Shown here in pieces: positions 7,744-16,704 of a stretch of DNA of 44,343 nucleotides. The notes below the pieces were generated by a model. It saw nothing but the letters and a program-made list of their open reading frames with translations. It was not told where the DNA came from and did not search any database. The position numbers and the translations under genes are program-made. This stretch comes from an uncultured Phocaeicola sp. (GTDB lineage: Bacteria > Bacteroidota > Bacteroidia > Bacteroidales > Bacteroidaceae), in assembly GCA_948579315.1 (NCBI GenBank), contig CAPAOL010000032.1, positions 1 to 44,343 on the forward strand, given 5' to 3'. The stretch's first letter is position 1; each line of letters starts with the position of its first letter.

Positions 7744-9384
7744 TTACTTGTTTTTTTTATCCCACCAAACATTTACAGAAGCATTGTCTATTCCTCCTAA
7801 ATGTTGTTGGATGGCTTTCTGCAAATTCTCATTGTTCTGTTGGTATTCCGAACGCGGATAAGTAAAGCGTCTCACACCGTCCTTGTATCCGTCACTGGTT
7901 TTCACACCGGCGTTGGTCAGGTTCTTTACTACCGGAACCTGGCGGGGATAACCGGTACGGCGCCATTCGCTCCACGCCTCTTGCCCGTTCGGATAAAGAG
8001 CGAGGTATTTCTGTGTTATGATACGCTCAAGCTTCACTTCTTCGTCGTCACTCTCATTCCAGGCTACCGTTATATTGCTAGGAGCCGTAGCGTTATATTC
8101 ATCAGGATTCACCGGGTCGATAAATGCAGCCGGCTGTTTTTTGTTGGACAAATAAGAACCGAGTGCAACTCCACACTCCTCAAACGACATTGTAATTCCA
8201 GCCTCGTAATATGACTTGGCAGTTTTTCCACCCATATCGAATCCAGCCAACACTGCTTCGGCTTTCAAAAAGCATACTTCCGAAGCACGCATCCAGTAGA
8301 CCGGAGTGTCTTCGACCAACTTCAAAAAGGTTGCTTGGTTGTCATACTCCGTTTTGGTAACCGGCATACCGGCACGGATAGCCTTGCTCCGACTGGCCGT
8401 GGCGCTAAACCACACAGCACAGCGAGGGTCGTCGTATCCTTTCAGATAACAATGAAGGGTTGCTCCCATACGTGAATCGTTGTATTGATCTTTATCAGCA
8501 ATCTGATACAACGGGTTCTTAATCTGCAAACCTGCTCCTTGTTGCATTTTCGCCTCATCGTCCGAAGTGTCAATCGTTCCATAGGAGTTATTCACCGCTT
8601 TTTCTGCATATGTCCGAGCTAACTGTTCGTCAGCATAACGCACTCTGATAGCCAAACGTAACATCAGCGAATTCGCCAGGCGAATCCATTTTTTTGCATC
8701 TCCTTCATGTACGATATCCGAAGCCTTAGGAACATGAGTGTTTCCTTTTTCGACAAAGTCTGACAGAATACTTATCGCTTCCTCCAACTCTCTGAAAAAA
8801 GAACGGTACACTTCTTCCTGCGAATCGTATTCCACTGTAAACGAACCGCTACCTACCTGCGAATAAGGAATAGGACCGAACATATCCGTAGCCCGGTGCA
8901 CTCCCATCACCTTACAAATCTGTGCCAATGCAAATATCTCTTTGTTGGGGTTCTCTCCTGTCATATTGATGTTTCTCAACTGAATCCAGGGAACAAAGAT
9001 ATTGGTAATGGCAAACTTAAATGTCAGGTTGTTCCAGTTGTCCTTAAAGAAATATGCAGTAGAGTTGACACCTTCGTCCCAATAGTTATCGCGCGGCGAA
9101 TGGTATCCTATCCAAGAATCTCCCGCCAGATTGACACTTATCTGGTAAGCGTTTACCAAATCCGTATTATCCGATTTCAATGCTACGGGTATGACGTGTT
9201 TCTCCAAGTTTGGCAAGTAGGCACTGTTCAATACTCCATCCAACAATTCCTGTTCCTTATCCGGATAAAGCGGATTCCGGTTGATATCTGTAAAATCATA
9301 CATACAAGAGGATAAAGCCATGAGGCATCCCGAAGCTAACACTGCTCCTGCAATATGTTTAAAATTCAAATTCATAGTAATCAT
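7744..9384 (-). CDS. SusD/RagB-family outer-membrane lipoprotein
   Basis: SusD-like proteins cap their SusC transporter and bind glycan on the cell surface. The signal ends in LMALSSC. The first ATG (9384) and a second three codons later (9375, MNLNFKH) are both possible; the second gives a more ordinary signal peptide. Helical TPR-like content and the C-terminal EAWSEWRRTGYP motif place it in the SusD-like_2 subgroup. At 546 residues it is full length. It starts 11 bases after susC and is followed by the GH18 gene, the standard PUL order. No lesion is seen. Confidence 0.93.
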   Translation of the reverse strand: MITMNLNFKHIAGAVLASGCLMALSSCMYDFTDINRNPLYPDKEQELLDGVLNSAYLPNLEKHVIPVALKSDNTDLVNAYQISVNLAGDSWIGYHSPRDNYWDEGVNSTAYFFKDNWNNLTFKFAITNIFVPWIQLRNINMTGENPNKEIFALAQICKVMGVHRATDMFGPIPYSQVGSGSFTVEYDSQEEVYRSFFRELEEAISILSDFVEKGNTHVPKASDIVHEGDAKKWIRLANSLMLRLAIRVRYADEQLARTYAEKAVNNSYGTIDTSDDEAKMQQGAGLQIKNPLYQIADKDQYNDSRMGATLHCYLKGYDDPRCAVWFSATASRSKAIRAGMPVTKTEYDNQATFLKLVEDTPVYWMRASEVCFLKAEAVLAGFDMGGKTAKSYYEAGITMSFEECGVALGSYLSNKKQPAAFIDPVNPDEYNATAPSNITVAWNESDDEEVKLERIITQKYLALYPNGQEAWSEWRRTGYPRQVPVVKNLTNAGVKTSDGYKDGVRRFTYPRSEYQQNNENLQKAIQQHLGGIDNASVNVWWDKKNK

Positions 9385-9395
9385 TCTTTAAAAGT

Positions 9396-12300
9396 TTACA
9401 AACCAAATTTAATGCTGAAACCTAAACTGCGTTGGTTGGGCATCATGAAAAAGTCGCTACGGCTATATGTACCCGTAGAAGAGGTTACTTCGGGGTCAAA
9501 TGGCGCCGCTCTGTAGAACAGCAGCAGGTTGCGTCCGACAAACGACAGATTGGCATAATCGAATATTCCTTTCAGCCATTTCTTCGGCAACGAATAAGTG
9601 AACGACAGTTCCTGCAAACGGATGTTGGTTGCATCGTATGTATAGTATCCCATAAGCGTCTGTCCGCCGATGGTGGTATAGAAGCGTTCTGCATCGTAGA
9701 TATTGCCGTCGAACACTACACCGCCGTTGTCGCGTGCATCTGCCGATGCTTTGGAAACACCGAACGCATCCATAAACGCCTGCGTCTGAGAGAGAACGAC
9801 TCCACCGAAACGTCCGGTCAGCAATACGCCCAAAGAGAATTGCTTGAAGCTAACGTCGTGTCTCCATCCCAATGTGAAATCCGGGTCGGCCGAGCCTACT
9901 CTGATACGCGAGCTGCGGTCTACTTTATATCCGCTTCCCTCTTCTATGAGACGTCCGTCTCTGCCACGCTGCAAAATACCGGTCACAAAGATGTCGGACA
10001 TGGAATATCCTTCGCGTACGTACACATCGCCCGCTTCCGCCAGATTAAGTTCGACGATATTCACGGTCGAATTGTCGATTGGATTGCGGTAATCGTGCAC
10101 CATTTCCAGAATCTTGTTGCGGTTTGCCGTATAAGTAAGGTTTGTGGAGTATCCCCAGTCGCCGTATTTATCATTGTAGCCCAACGCCATTTCCACACCC
10201 CGGTTGCGCACATTACCTGCCTGGATGTAGAATCCGGAGTATCCGGAAGCTGCCGACATAGATGAGAGGAATGTCTGGTTGTAAGTATTCGACTGATAGA
10301 ACGTACCGTCGAACGTTATCCTACCGTCCCAGAAACGGGCATTGATACCCAATTCATAGGATTTCGTACGTTCGGGCCTGAAGTCGGGATAAGGATAGGT
10401 TGATATCGGATTGATGATACCTGCCGTCATGGAGTCTGTTATGGAACCCGGCGTGATACCTACCTGCGAAATGGGCGAACCTACTTCGGTGTACGACCCG
10501 CGCACTTTCAAATAAGAAATGAACTGCGGCAACGACGCCATCTCCGTAATAATGGCAGACAGACCTACCGACGGGTAGAATATACCCGGAGTCTTGCCAT
10601 TGCTTACCAACTGCGAAGCCCAGTCGGTACGTCCGGTAGCTGTAAGATAGAGCATATTCTTCCATCCCAGTTCGGCACTGGCAAACACGGCAATGTTACG
10701 TGTACGCTTATACGTTTCTTTCGGTGAGCTGTCTGAAGATAAGTTCGCAGCCGAAAACAGGTTAGGCACGGTTGCCAGCTTTCCATCGATCTCGATGCCT
10801 CTCGTATAATGGTCTTCAAAACTTGTTCCTAAGTTGGCAGTCAGCGAGAAGTCATGTTTGAAACTCTTGTTGATGTTCATCATCACGTCTGCATAGGTCT
10901 GGTCGTAGAATTCTTCCCTATTCAAATAACTACCTTTATCCGAATTTGTATAGAGCAGCAAAGTCGACGCACTCAATTTCCGTTTATCGTTCGCATGGGT
11001 ATTGTCTATACGCACACGTCCGGCAATGTTCAGCCAATCGAAGATGTCATACTGTGCACGTGCGTGCAGCATATAGCGTTTTCTCTTTTTGGGGAACATC
11101 TCACGGTTGATAATCCAGTAAGGATTCTCGAAGGAAAGTCCCTGGTCGCCATACTCCCACTCTTGTGTTGGGAAGCGGCGTTCTTCGTTATATGTTTCGA
11201 ATATCTTGACTTTTTCAAAGTCCTCACCGCGCGGGAAGAGATACAAAGGAAACAACGGGTTGAAGTAACGTCCGCCTGTAATCATGTTCTGCTCGCCCTG
11301 CAATACATAGCTGACGCCCATATCAAGATGCAATTTGTCATTAAGCATCAACGCCGTGTTTCGGAAAGAGAAGTTGTAACGGTAATATTCATTGTTGGGA
11401 ATGATTCCCTTTGAGTTGGTGGAAGCCACAGAAATGAAAGTCTGGTTGCTCTTCGTTCCTGTCGAGATATTCAAAGAATTAATGGTGCTGAAACCGGTCT
11501 TGAAAAAGTCCATCGGGTCGAAAGTAGAAGGCGTTTCCAATTTGTCGCCCCAACTGCGGTAAGAGTTTTTCTTATTGCCATACGTTGTTTGAAACTCAGG
11601 AGACACCGACGGATTCATAAATTCGTTGCTTGTAGAGAAGTTGAGTTTCATTTTGCCCTCTTTACCTTTCTTGGTATTAATCAAGATAACACCGTTTGCC
11701 GCTGCCGCACCATAAAGAGCTGCCGCCGACGGACCGGTGAGCACGGAGATGCTCTCGATATCGTCCGGATTGAAATCGGAGATACCTTCACTTCCTCCCA
11801 CTGCTCCGTAGTCGTTCGTAATCACTCCGCGCGAACTGTTTCCAATCGGCATACCGTCTACCACATACAGGGCATTGTTGTTTCCGACAATCGACTTCGA
11901 ACCGCGCATCACTACACGCGTGGCACCACCCACACCTGAGGAGCTTTTCTGAATGTTGACTCCGGCTACTTTTCCATTCAAACTGTTCATGAAGTTAGCG
12001 TCTTTCGCTACTGTGAGTCCTTCGTTGTCTATCTTCTGCACATTGTAACTCAAGGCTTTTTCCGAACGTTTGATACCCAGGGCGGTCACCACCACTTCAT
12101 CCAGCGTCTTGGAGTCTTCGGACAATACGACTGCTAACTTTACGGCATTTCCCACCGTCACCGATTTGGTGGCATAGCCTATGTAAGAGAACTCTATCAC
12201 TTCACCCTTTGCAGCCTGCAAGGTAAACTGACCCTCTATATTGGTAACGGTACCTGTCGAATGTCCTTTCACCAGCACATTCACACCGATAAGAGGTTCT

Positions 12301-12551
12301 CCCTTTTCGTCGGTCACAACGCCTGTCAGCGTTTTCTTCTCCTCCGTCCCTCTGTCTTCGGGAACAATCATGATATAATTGCCTTTGATTTTATATTTAT
12401 GACCTGTCCCTTTCAAGATTTCGGCAAGGCTCTTGTCCAAAGGCTGTGCGTTAATATCCAAATCAATCTGTTTGCTTTTTTCCAGCTTAGATTCATTAAA
12501 GGCTACCAAATAAGTGGATTGCTTTTCGATTTGCTGAAACGCCTCAAGCAA
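9396..12551 (-). CDS. SusC/RagA-family TonB-dependent transporter, leader frameshifted
   Basis: Outer-membrane TonB-dependent glycan importer. The order of domains is STN (from about the first residue to 70), CarboxypepD_reg-like (TLTGVVTDEKGEPLIGVNV), plug (EVVVTALGIKR through GVILINTKKG), and a 22-strand barrel ending LGFSIKFGL. The STN domain fits control by the upstream ECF sigma/FecR pair. The coordinates start at a TTG that is not a credible start: the frame is open back to 12623 (reading ILQNSSFAQNDLKITIKKKN) and then hits TAG at 12624-12626. A signal peptide exists one frame away, so the gene carries a one-base frameshift and may not be exported. Confidence 0.9.
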   Translation of the reverse strand: MLEAFQQIEKQSTYLVAFNESKLEKSKQIDLDINAQPLDKSLAEILKGTGHKYKIKGNYIMIVPEDRGTEEKKTLTGVVTDEKGEPLIGVNVLVKGHSTGTVTNIEGQFTLQAAKGEVIEFSYIGYATKSVTVGNAVKLAVVLSEDSKTLDEVVVTALGIKRSEKALSYNVQKIDNEGLTVAKDANFMNSLNGKVAGVNIQKSSSGVGGATRVVMRGSKSIVGNNNALYVVDGMPIGNSSRGVITNDYGAVGGSEGISDFNPDDIESISVLTGPSAAALYGAAAANGVILINTKKGKEGKMKLNFSTSNEFMNPSVSPEFQTTYGNKKNSYRSWGDKLETPSTFDPMDFFKTGFSTINSLNISTGTKSNQTFISVASTNSKGIIPNNEYYRYNFSFRNTALMLNDKLHLDMGVSYVLQGEQNMITGGRYFNPLFPLYLFPRGEDFEKVKIFETYNEERRFPTQEWEYGDQGLSFENPYWIINREMFPKKRKRYMLHARAQYDIFDWLNIAGRVRIDNTHANDKRKLSASTLLLYTNSDKGSYLNREEFYDQTYADVMMNINKSFKHDFSLTANLGTSFEDHYTRGIEIDGKLATVPNLFSAANLSSDSSPKETYKRTRNIAVFASAELGWKNMLYLTATGRTDWASQLVSNGKTPGIFYPSVGLSAIITEMASLPQFISYLKVRGSYTEVGSPISQVGITPGSITDSMTAGIINPISTYPYPDFRPERTKSYELGINARFWDGRITFDGTFYQSNTYNQTFLSSMSAASGYSGFYIQAGNVRNRGVEMALGYNDKYGDWGYSTNLTYTANRNKILEMVHDYRNPIDNSTVNIVELNLAEAGDVYVREGYSMSDIFVTGILQRGRDGRLIEEGSGYKVDRSSRIRVGSADPDFTLGWRHDVSFKQFSLGVLLTGRFGGVVLSQTQAFMDAFGVSKASADARDNGGVVFDGNIYDAERFYTTIGGQTLMGYYTYDATNIRLQELSFTYSLPKKWLKGIFDYANLSFVGRNLLLFYRAAPFDPEVTSSTGTYSRSDFFMMPNQRSLGFSIKFGL

Positions 12552-12679
12552 TGTTATATTCTTCTTTTTTATTGTAATCTTGAGGTCGTTTTGGGCAAAA
12601 GAGCTGTTTTGAAGAATAAACAGCTAAAAAATACAAAAAAAACAACTTTAAATCGACTTAAATTCATAAATTCGAGCAT
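12552..12679 (-). other. Out-of-frame signal peptide of susC
   Basis: From ATG at 12667 (or 12679) the minus strand reads MNLSRFKVVFFVFFSCLFF, a good signal peptide, but this frame runs on as KTALLPKTTSRLQ to a stop. The body frame reads SSFAQNDLKITIKKKN, which is how the mature start of SusC proteins looks. The two frames are offset so that adding one base between about 12588 and 12617 joins them, for example in TTCTTCAAAAC or in the CTTTTG run. Real mutation, sequencing error and slippage at the short A or T runs cannot be told apart here. Confidence 0.75.
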
Positions 12680-12752
12680 TTTTAGTGTTAAATCATAATA
12701 TTTATTTTCGAAGAGTAAGCATATAGCTTTAATACTAAAAAGTTAGATTTCA

Positions 12753-12786
12753 TATCCGGAATTAGGCGGCATCCTTTTTCCGGATA
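12753..12786 (-). other. Hairpin between fecR and susC
   Basis: TATCCGGAA (12753-12761) pairs with TTCCGGATA (12778-12786), 9 bp around a 16-base loop. It lies in the gap between the anti-sigma gene and susC and could be a weak terminator that separates the regulatory genes from the inducible operon. The susC promoter itself, presumably ECF-dependent, is not recognisable by sequence. Confidence 0.35.
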
Positions 12787-12845
12787 CTTTTTTTCATGAC
12801 ATCAAACGTGTTTTTAAGGTTAAACAAAGACTATTTCCTGTTCAT

Positions 12846-13838
12846 TTATTTCTTTATAGTAGACTTCACATTACAGACTTTCCCATTGACTTCATACGTA
12901 AATCCTCCCACTACTTCCTGCATCACCTCCATAATTTCCTCTATGGTCGAATGTTCGCGGAAACGGAAGTTAAACTTATCTTCATTGAACAAATTGGCTT
13001 TGTATTGGAAAGTTATCGCGTATCTCCGTTCAAGCGTAGCGAGTATTTCTTTCATGGTAGCTCCTCTGAACACGAACATTCCTTTCTGCCAGGCAACCGC
13101 ATCTTCGAGGTCGACCTCGGTTAATTGGCTCTCCGAGGTGGCGCAATGATAAGCCAACTGCTGTCCCGGGTGGAGTATGTAGCTTTTTTGTCCGTTGTTG
13201 CAGTCTACCTTTATTTTTCCGTCAATCAGCGTGGCTACGGTCTGATCGCTTTCGGGATACGCCGCCACGTTAAATTCAGTCCCCAACGCTGTCACGGACA
13301 TGGCGGTGGATTTAACGATAAAAGGTTGGTCGGGATTCTTCTTGACCTTAAAATTGGCTTCACCCACCAGGTAAACAGTACGCGTGTCTCCTTTGAAGGT
13401 TTTGGGATAGAGTAAAACGGTTCCAGAGTTGGTTTGCACCTCGCTTCCGTCCGGAAGTTTGATTGTGTTCATATCACCCGTCGGAGTATAGTTCTCTATC
13501 ATGGCAACCGGCGAGTACATATCTTTAGTGAAATGGAAAGTACCCGAAACGGCAACCGCCAGTATTGCCACAGCGGCAGCATAGCGTCTTATGCGCAGGC
13601 TGTATCGCGGTTTGGCTTCACGCGGCGCAGCTTCCAGTTTGCCGTACACTTCTGCCAAAGAGTTCCATACGCTTGCATCTACCTTTCCTTCCGTCTCTTT
13701 CCATAAGGTGTTCAAAGCGGCTTCTTTCTCTTGGGCGTGCTCTTCGTCTGTCAGCCATTGGTGCACTTCGCGGGTCACTTCCTCGCTATGCTCGGAAGCG
13801 GTGAATATTTCAATAATCTTGTGAACGTAATTCTTCAT
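12846..13838 (-). CDS. FecR-family anti-sigma factor of the PUL
   Basis: Inner-membrane anti-sigma factor that relays the transporter's STN-domain signal to its ECF sigma. The N-terminal cytoplasmic part (1-85) resembles FecR_N. One membrane span follows at about 86-103 (YAAAVAILAVAVSGTFHF). The periplasmic FecR domain covers about 125-225 (IKLPDGSEVQTNSGT). The C-terminal DUF4974/STN-interaction domain begins near 255. The 330-residue length is normal. The ECF sigma gene lies 46 bases upstream on the same strand and susC is downstream, the usual trans-envelope signalling layout. No lesion. Confidence 0.95.
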   Translation of the reverse strand: MKNYVHKIIEIFTASEHSEEVTREVHQWLTDEEHAQEKEAALNTLWKETEGKVDASVWNSLAEVYGKLEAAPREAKPRYSLRIRRYAAAVAILAVAVSGTFHFTKDMYSPVAMIENYTPTGDMNTIKLPDGSEVQTNSGTVLLYPKTFKGDTRTVYLVGEANFKVKKNPDQPFIVKSTAMSVTALGTEFNVAAYPESDQTVATLIDGKIKVDCNNGQKSYILHPGQQLAYHCATSESQLTEVDLEDAVAWQKGMFVFRGATMKEILATLERRYAITFQYKANLFNEDKFNFRFREHSTIEEIMEVMQEVVGGFTYEVNGKVCNVKSTIKK

Positions 13839-13884
13839 TTCAAATTGCCTTATATTATATAGACAACTTGCCGAAACGTACTAC

Positions 13885-14424
13885 TCAACCGAAATGAAAA
13901 AAAAGTGCGATTAAAATGATTTTTTTTAATTCTTGCAGAACCAAATAGATGTGCCGTTCTACGGTACGGATGGAAAGTTGCAAACAATCAGCTATTTCCT
14001 GATTGCTCATTCCTTGTTGCCGGCTCATAGAAAAAACTTTTCTGCGTTGTTCGGGCATATTGTCCAAAGAAAGTTTCACCAAAAGTTGCAGTTCTTTCGC
14101 ATAAAGTTTGTCGTATGTATCAAATTCGAAAGAAGCGGCTGCCTCCTGCGACATTGTCTCCTGATAGGTAAGCTCCACCGACCGATGCTTGAGGAAATTG
14201 TATATCTGATTGCGTGCCACCGTATAGATGTAACTGTCCCATGTCTCTTTATTCTCCCACATTTCGGGATTGTTCCACAGCTTGACAAATATATCCTGAG
14301 CAATATCTTCTGCATCTTCCTCCGAATGTAAGAGCTTCCATGCAAAGGCTTTTACCTTCGGAAAAGTGAGAATAAAAAACTGCTCGAATTTTTTCTTCTT
14401 TTCATGTTCGTCAAAATGTGTCAT
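13885..14424 (-). CDS. ECF sigma factor (FecI/RpoE-like) of the PUL
   Basis: A 179-residue extracytoplasmic-function sigma factor expected to drive the susC operon. Region 2 spans about 15-85, with EEDAEDIAQDIFVKLW. Region 4 spans about 115-170, with the helix-turn-helix SNQEIADCLQLSIRTVERH. It is of the Bacteroides-specific type paired with FecR and STN-bearing SusC proteins. The FecR gene follows after 46 bases. A full TTTG/TAnnTTTG promoter sits just upstream, so it is probably expressed at a basal level by the housekeeping sigma. Confidence 0.94.
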   Translation of the reverse strand: MTHFDEHEKKKKFEQFFILTFPKVKAFAWKLLHSEEDAEDIAQDIFVKLWNNPEMWENKETWDSYIYTVARNQIYNFLKHRSVELTYQETMSQEAAASFEFDTYDKLYAKELQLLVKLSLDNMPEQRRKVFSMSRQQGMSNQEIADCLQLSIRTVERHIYLVLQELKKIILIALFFHFG

Positions 14425-14458
14425 CAGGGATTCACTATATGTTTTTCCTTATAAAAGC

Positions 14459-14490
14459 CAAAAATAGATGCTTTTAACAAAAAAAGCAAA
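14459..14490 (-). promoter_or_regulatory. Promoter of the PUL sigma gene
   Basis: On the minus strand TTTG (14490-14487), a 20-base spacer and TATTTTTG (14466-14459) reproduce the Bacteroides -33/-7 consensus with ideal spacing. The -7 box is 34 bases upstream of the sigma-factor ATG. Confidence 0.65.
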
Positions 14491-14709
14491 TAAAAACCGA
14501 TTAATCAACCAAAACAGTAATGTTTTATCATAAGATTTATTAATAAAACGGGAAATACGCAGAGTGTTAACTGCATTTTTTCCGCTCGTACGCATCTTCA
14601 TCTACAGACGACCGCTCGTCCGCCTGCAAATGCAAGTTTCAGTAAATGTTTTTCATCTGTAAAAATCACCATAGCTTAGAATTTTGCAATAAAGGTATGC
14701 AACCATAGA

Positions 14710-14792
14710 CCAGATAGTGACACCATCCAGTCAGGATAGTGACGCTATCTAATCAGGATAGTGACGCTATCTTGAACGGATACCGTCACTAT
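14710..14792. repeat. Tandem 22-bp palindromic repeats
   Basis: Three 22-bp units start at 14710, 14732 and 14754. Units 2 and 3 share AGGATAGTGACGCTATCT exactly, and unit 1 has ATAGTGACACCATC. Each intact unit contains the small palindrome GATAG-TGACG-CTATC. An inverted fourth copy, GATACCGTCACTAT (14779-14792), pairs with unit 3 (14758-14771) to form a 14-bp stem with one mismatch. The cluster lies 20 bases past the stop of the beta-barrel gene. The rest of the 388-base gap (14425-14812) holds only the sigma promoter and no gene I can support. Confidence 0.75.
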
Positions 14793-14812
14793 GTTCAGTA
14801 AGGTAGTTCGCA

Positions 14813-16108
14813 TTAATAAGTCAAACGGATACCAGCCTGTATATTGAAGTTAAACGGATTCTCTTTACGTATGGTCTGTATATCCGAACCGTCATCGAAA
14901 TAATAAGCAACACCGGGTTCTACGTAGATACCCAGACGTTTCGTTGCGTTCACCTGTGCACCTACCGCACCGGATACCGAGAATTGCAGAGGTTTCACAG
15001 TTTCTTTCTCTGAACCGAGCTTTCCATAGACACATTTCTCCACCATCCCTCCACCGGAAACGTAGAGAGTGACAAGTTTCTTATCAAGGAAATTCCAGTT
15101 GGCATGCAGCGGAATACCTACATAATGCAGTTTTTGTTCTATTTGCCGATCTTCACCCGCCAGTTTCGCATCCGAAGAAAGCAATGTGTAAGTCAATCCC
15201 GTTTCGAGAGAGAATCCTTTGGCCAGCCCTTTACGAACGGACAATCCGAAAGAAATAGGTTGATGGTGCTTAATGTCGACCACCTGCTTTGTCTGACGCA
15301 GATAAGGCACTCCATCTTCAAAAACCAATGTCTGATCGTTAGGTATCTCCATCAGACCGTTGGAAACAGAAAGCATACTCACACGAGACATATAAGCATG
15401 AGAGCCAACACCGACTTCTGTGGATGCTCCGCCCGAATTTCCAACCGATAGTCCCATGGACCATGTTCCTTTTTGAGATGCCCTTTTTTCTGACGGAATA
15501 TGAAGTTTGTCTTTTCCGGAAGGACGGCGTGGCCTGTTGCCCGACCGTTCGGTATCCTGTGACTGTGTAGCCTGCCCCATATTTTCACTGCCTCCCTGCT
15601 TTGCTTCATTTTTCGTCTGTTCCGTCTCACCTTTGAACATCTGATCTTCCTCAATCACAGGATTATTTTCATTCCCAGTTACAGGTTCGTTGTTATTGTC
15701 TATTGCAGATGGGCGTGCATTTGTTTTCTGTTCTGTAAGATTCTTATCAATTTTCGCCAAACGGTCTTCACGAGCCACTGGTCGCAAGACAGGTTCTACG
15801 GAAGTGCCCTGCACATCCGGTTGTTGCACACCCGGCAACGCATCGGGTGTAAATGCCAATGCCGGAGTCTTTATATGACGTATTTCATCCGCAGCCGGTG
15901 TCCCTAGAAAATATAGACTTACTGACGAAACAACGGCTAACAATATAACAGCAGCAGCCATCATCCATTTTCGATAAGGATATATTTTCTTCTCCACAGG
16001 AGGCATAAGTTCTTTCTCCAGTTGTTCCCAACCGGAAGCAGGCACCGGCTCGGAATAATCCGCGAGCTTCTCCTTCAACTTATTCATCCACAATTCTTTC
16101 TCTTCCAT
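14813..16108 (-). CDS. Membrane-anchored outer-membrane beta-barrel-like protein
   Basis: The 431-residue protein has three parts. An N-terminal charged stretch (1-45, with WMNKLKEKL) is followed by one membrane span at about 48-69 (MMAAAVILLAVVSSVSLYFL). A long polar linker (about 75-210) rich in N, Q, E and K comes next. The C-terminal 220 residues are alternating beta strands (SFGLSVRKGLAKGFSLETGL, ending NFNIQAGIRLTY) like the PorT/OMP_b-brl family. Its gene starts 6 bases after an ECF sigma gene, and this gene pair is common in Bacteroidetes. The N-terminus may act as an anti-sigma segment (inference). How an inner-membrane anchor and a barrel coexist is unclear. Confidence 0.82.
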   Translation of the reverse strand: MEEKELWMNKLKEKLADYSEPVPASGWEQLEKELMPPVEKKIYPYRKWMMAAAVILLAVVSSVSLYFLGTPAADEIRHIKTPALAFTPDALPGVQQPDVQGTSVEPVLRPVAREDRLAKIDKNLTEQKTNARPSAIDNNNEPVTGNENNPVIEEDQMFKGETEQTKNEAKQGGSENMGQATQSQDTERSGNRPRRPSGKDKLHIPSEKRASQKGTWSMGLSVGNSGGASTEVGVGSHAYMSRVSMLSVSNGLMEIPNDQTLVFEDGVPYLRQTKQVVDIKHHQPISFGLSVRKGLAKGFSLETGLTYTLLSSDAKLAGEDRQIEQKLHYVGIPLHANWNFLDKKLVTLYVSGGGMVEKCVYGKLGSEKETVKPLQFSVSGAVGAQVNATKRLGIYVEPGVAYYFDDGSDIQTIRKENPFNFNIQAGIRLTY

Positions 16109-16114
16109 CTCTAT

Positions 16115-16675
16115 CTATCCATTATGCATTATCCATTCTTTTACTCTTTTTGCCAATACACTCTTCGCGCGAAATAGTTGCGAAGCCGAAGATTTTTCAT
16201 TAATACCTAATTCCTGTGCGATTTCTTTATGCGATTTATCTTCGAATGTATAAAGGTTAAACACTGTACGATATCCGGCAGGTAGTTCTTCTATAAACTG
16301 CATCAACACTTTCTGTGGAATAGCTTCTACATCAGAAGCATCCGGTTCTTCATATTCTTCAGGCAACTCTTCTAATGGTGCCGACTGATTGATTACATCA
16401 TTTTTCCGGAGATATTGCAAAGCTGTGTTGACCATCACCCTTTCCATCCAGGCGCGCAGGGAGCCTTCACCCCTCCAGGTGAACTTGTCGAAGGAATCGA
16501 ATATCTTTAAAAAACCGTCGTGAAGCAGATCCTGGGCTGTATCACGGTCGCCGGTATAACGAAGACAGATGCCAAGCATACGTCCCGCATACTGCTCATA
16601 CAGTTCTTTGCGAGCTTGGTTATTGCCTAGCCTGCATTGTTCCGACAACTCTAATTCTTCCATTCTCTTATACAC
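16115..16675 (-). CDS. RNA polymerase ECF sigma factor
   Basis: A 186-residue sigma-70-family factor. Region 2 includes DRDTAQDLLHDGFLKIFDSF (about 43-62) and region 4 includes YTFEDKSHKEIAQELGI with a helix-turn-helix near residues 150-175. The ATG at 16663 (MEELELSEQ) is an alternative start that leaves a longer leader behind the TATCTTTG box at 16704-16697. It is followed after 6 bases by the anchored barrel gene, which is its likely partner or regulator. It differs clearly from the PUL sigma at 13885-14424 and need not act on the PUL. Confidence 0.93.
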   Translation of the reverse strand: MYKRMEELELSEQCRLGNNQARKELYEQYAGRMLGICLRYTGDRDTAQDLLHDGFLKIFDSFDKFTWRGEGSLRAWMERVMVNTALQYLRKNDVINQSAPLEELPEEYEEPDASDVEAIPQKVLMQFIEELPAGYRTVFNLYTFEDKSHKEIAQELGINEKSSASQLFRAKSVLAKRVKEWIMHNG

Positions 16676-16696
16676 GTGTTTAACTTATAAACGCAG

Positions 16697-16704
16697 CAAA
16701 GATA
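16697..16704 (-). promoter_or_regulatory. -7 box of the ECF sigma/barrel operon
   Basis: The minus strand reads TATCTTTG, a perfect TAnnTTTG. It lies 21 bases upstream of the first ATG and 33 bases upstream of the second. No matching TTTG is found about 20 bases further upstream. Confidence 0.45.

Noticed and set aside
12549..12551. TTG as the true start of susC
   Set aside because: It would remove the signal peptide and cut into the STN domain, and the same frame is clearly homologous upstream of it.
14710..14792. CRISPR-like spaced repeats
   Set aside because: The 22-bp units abut one another without unique spacers, and there are no cas genes.
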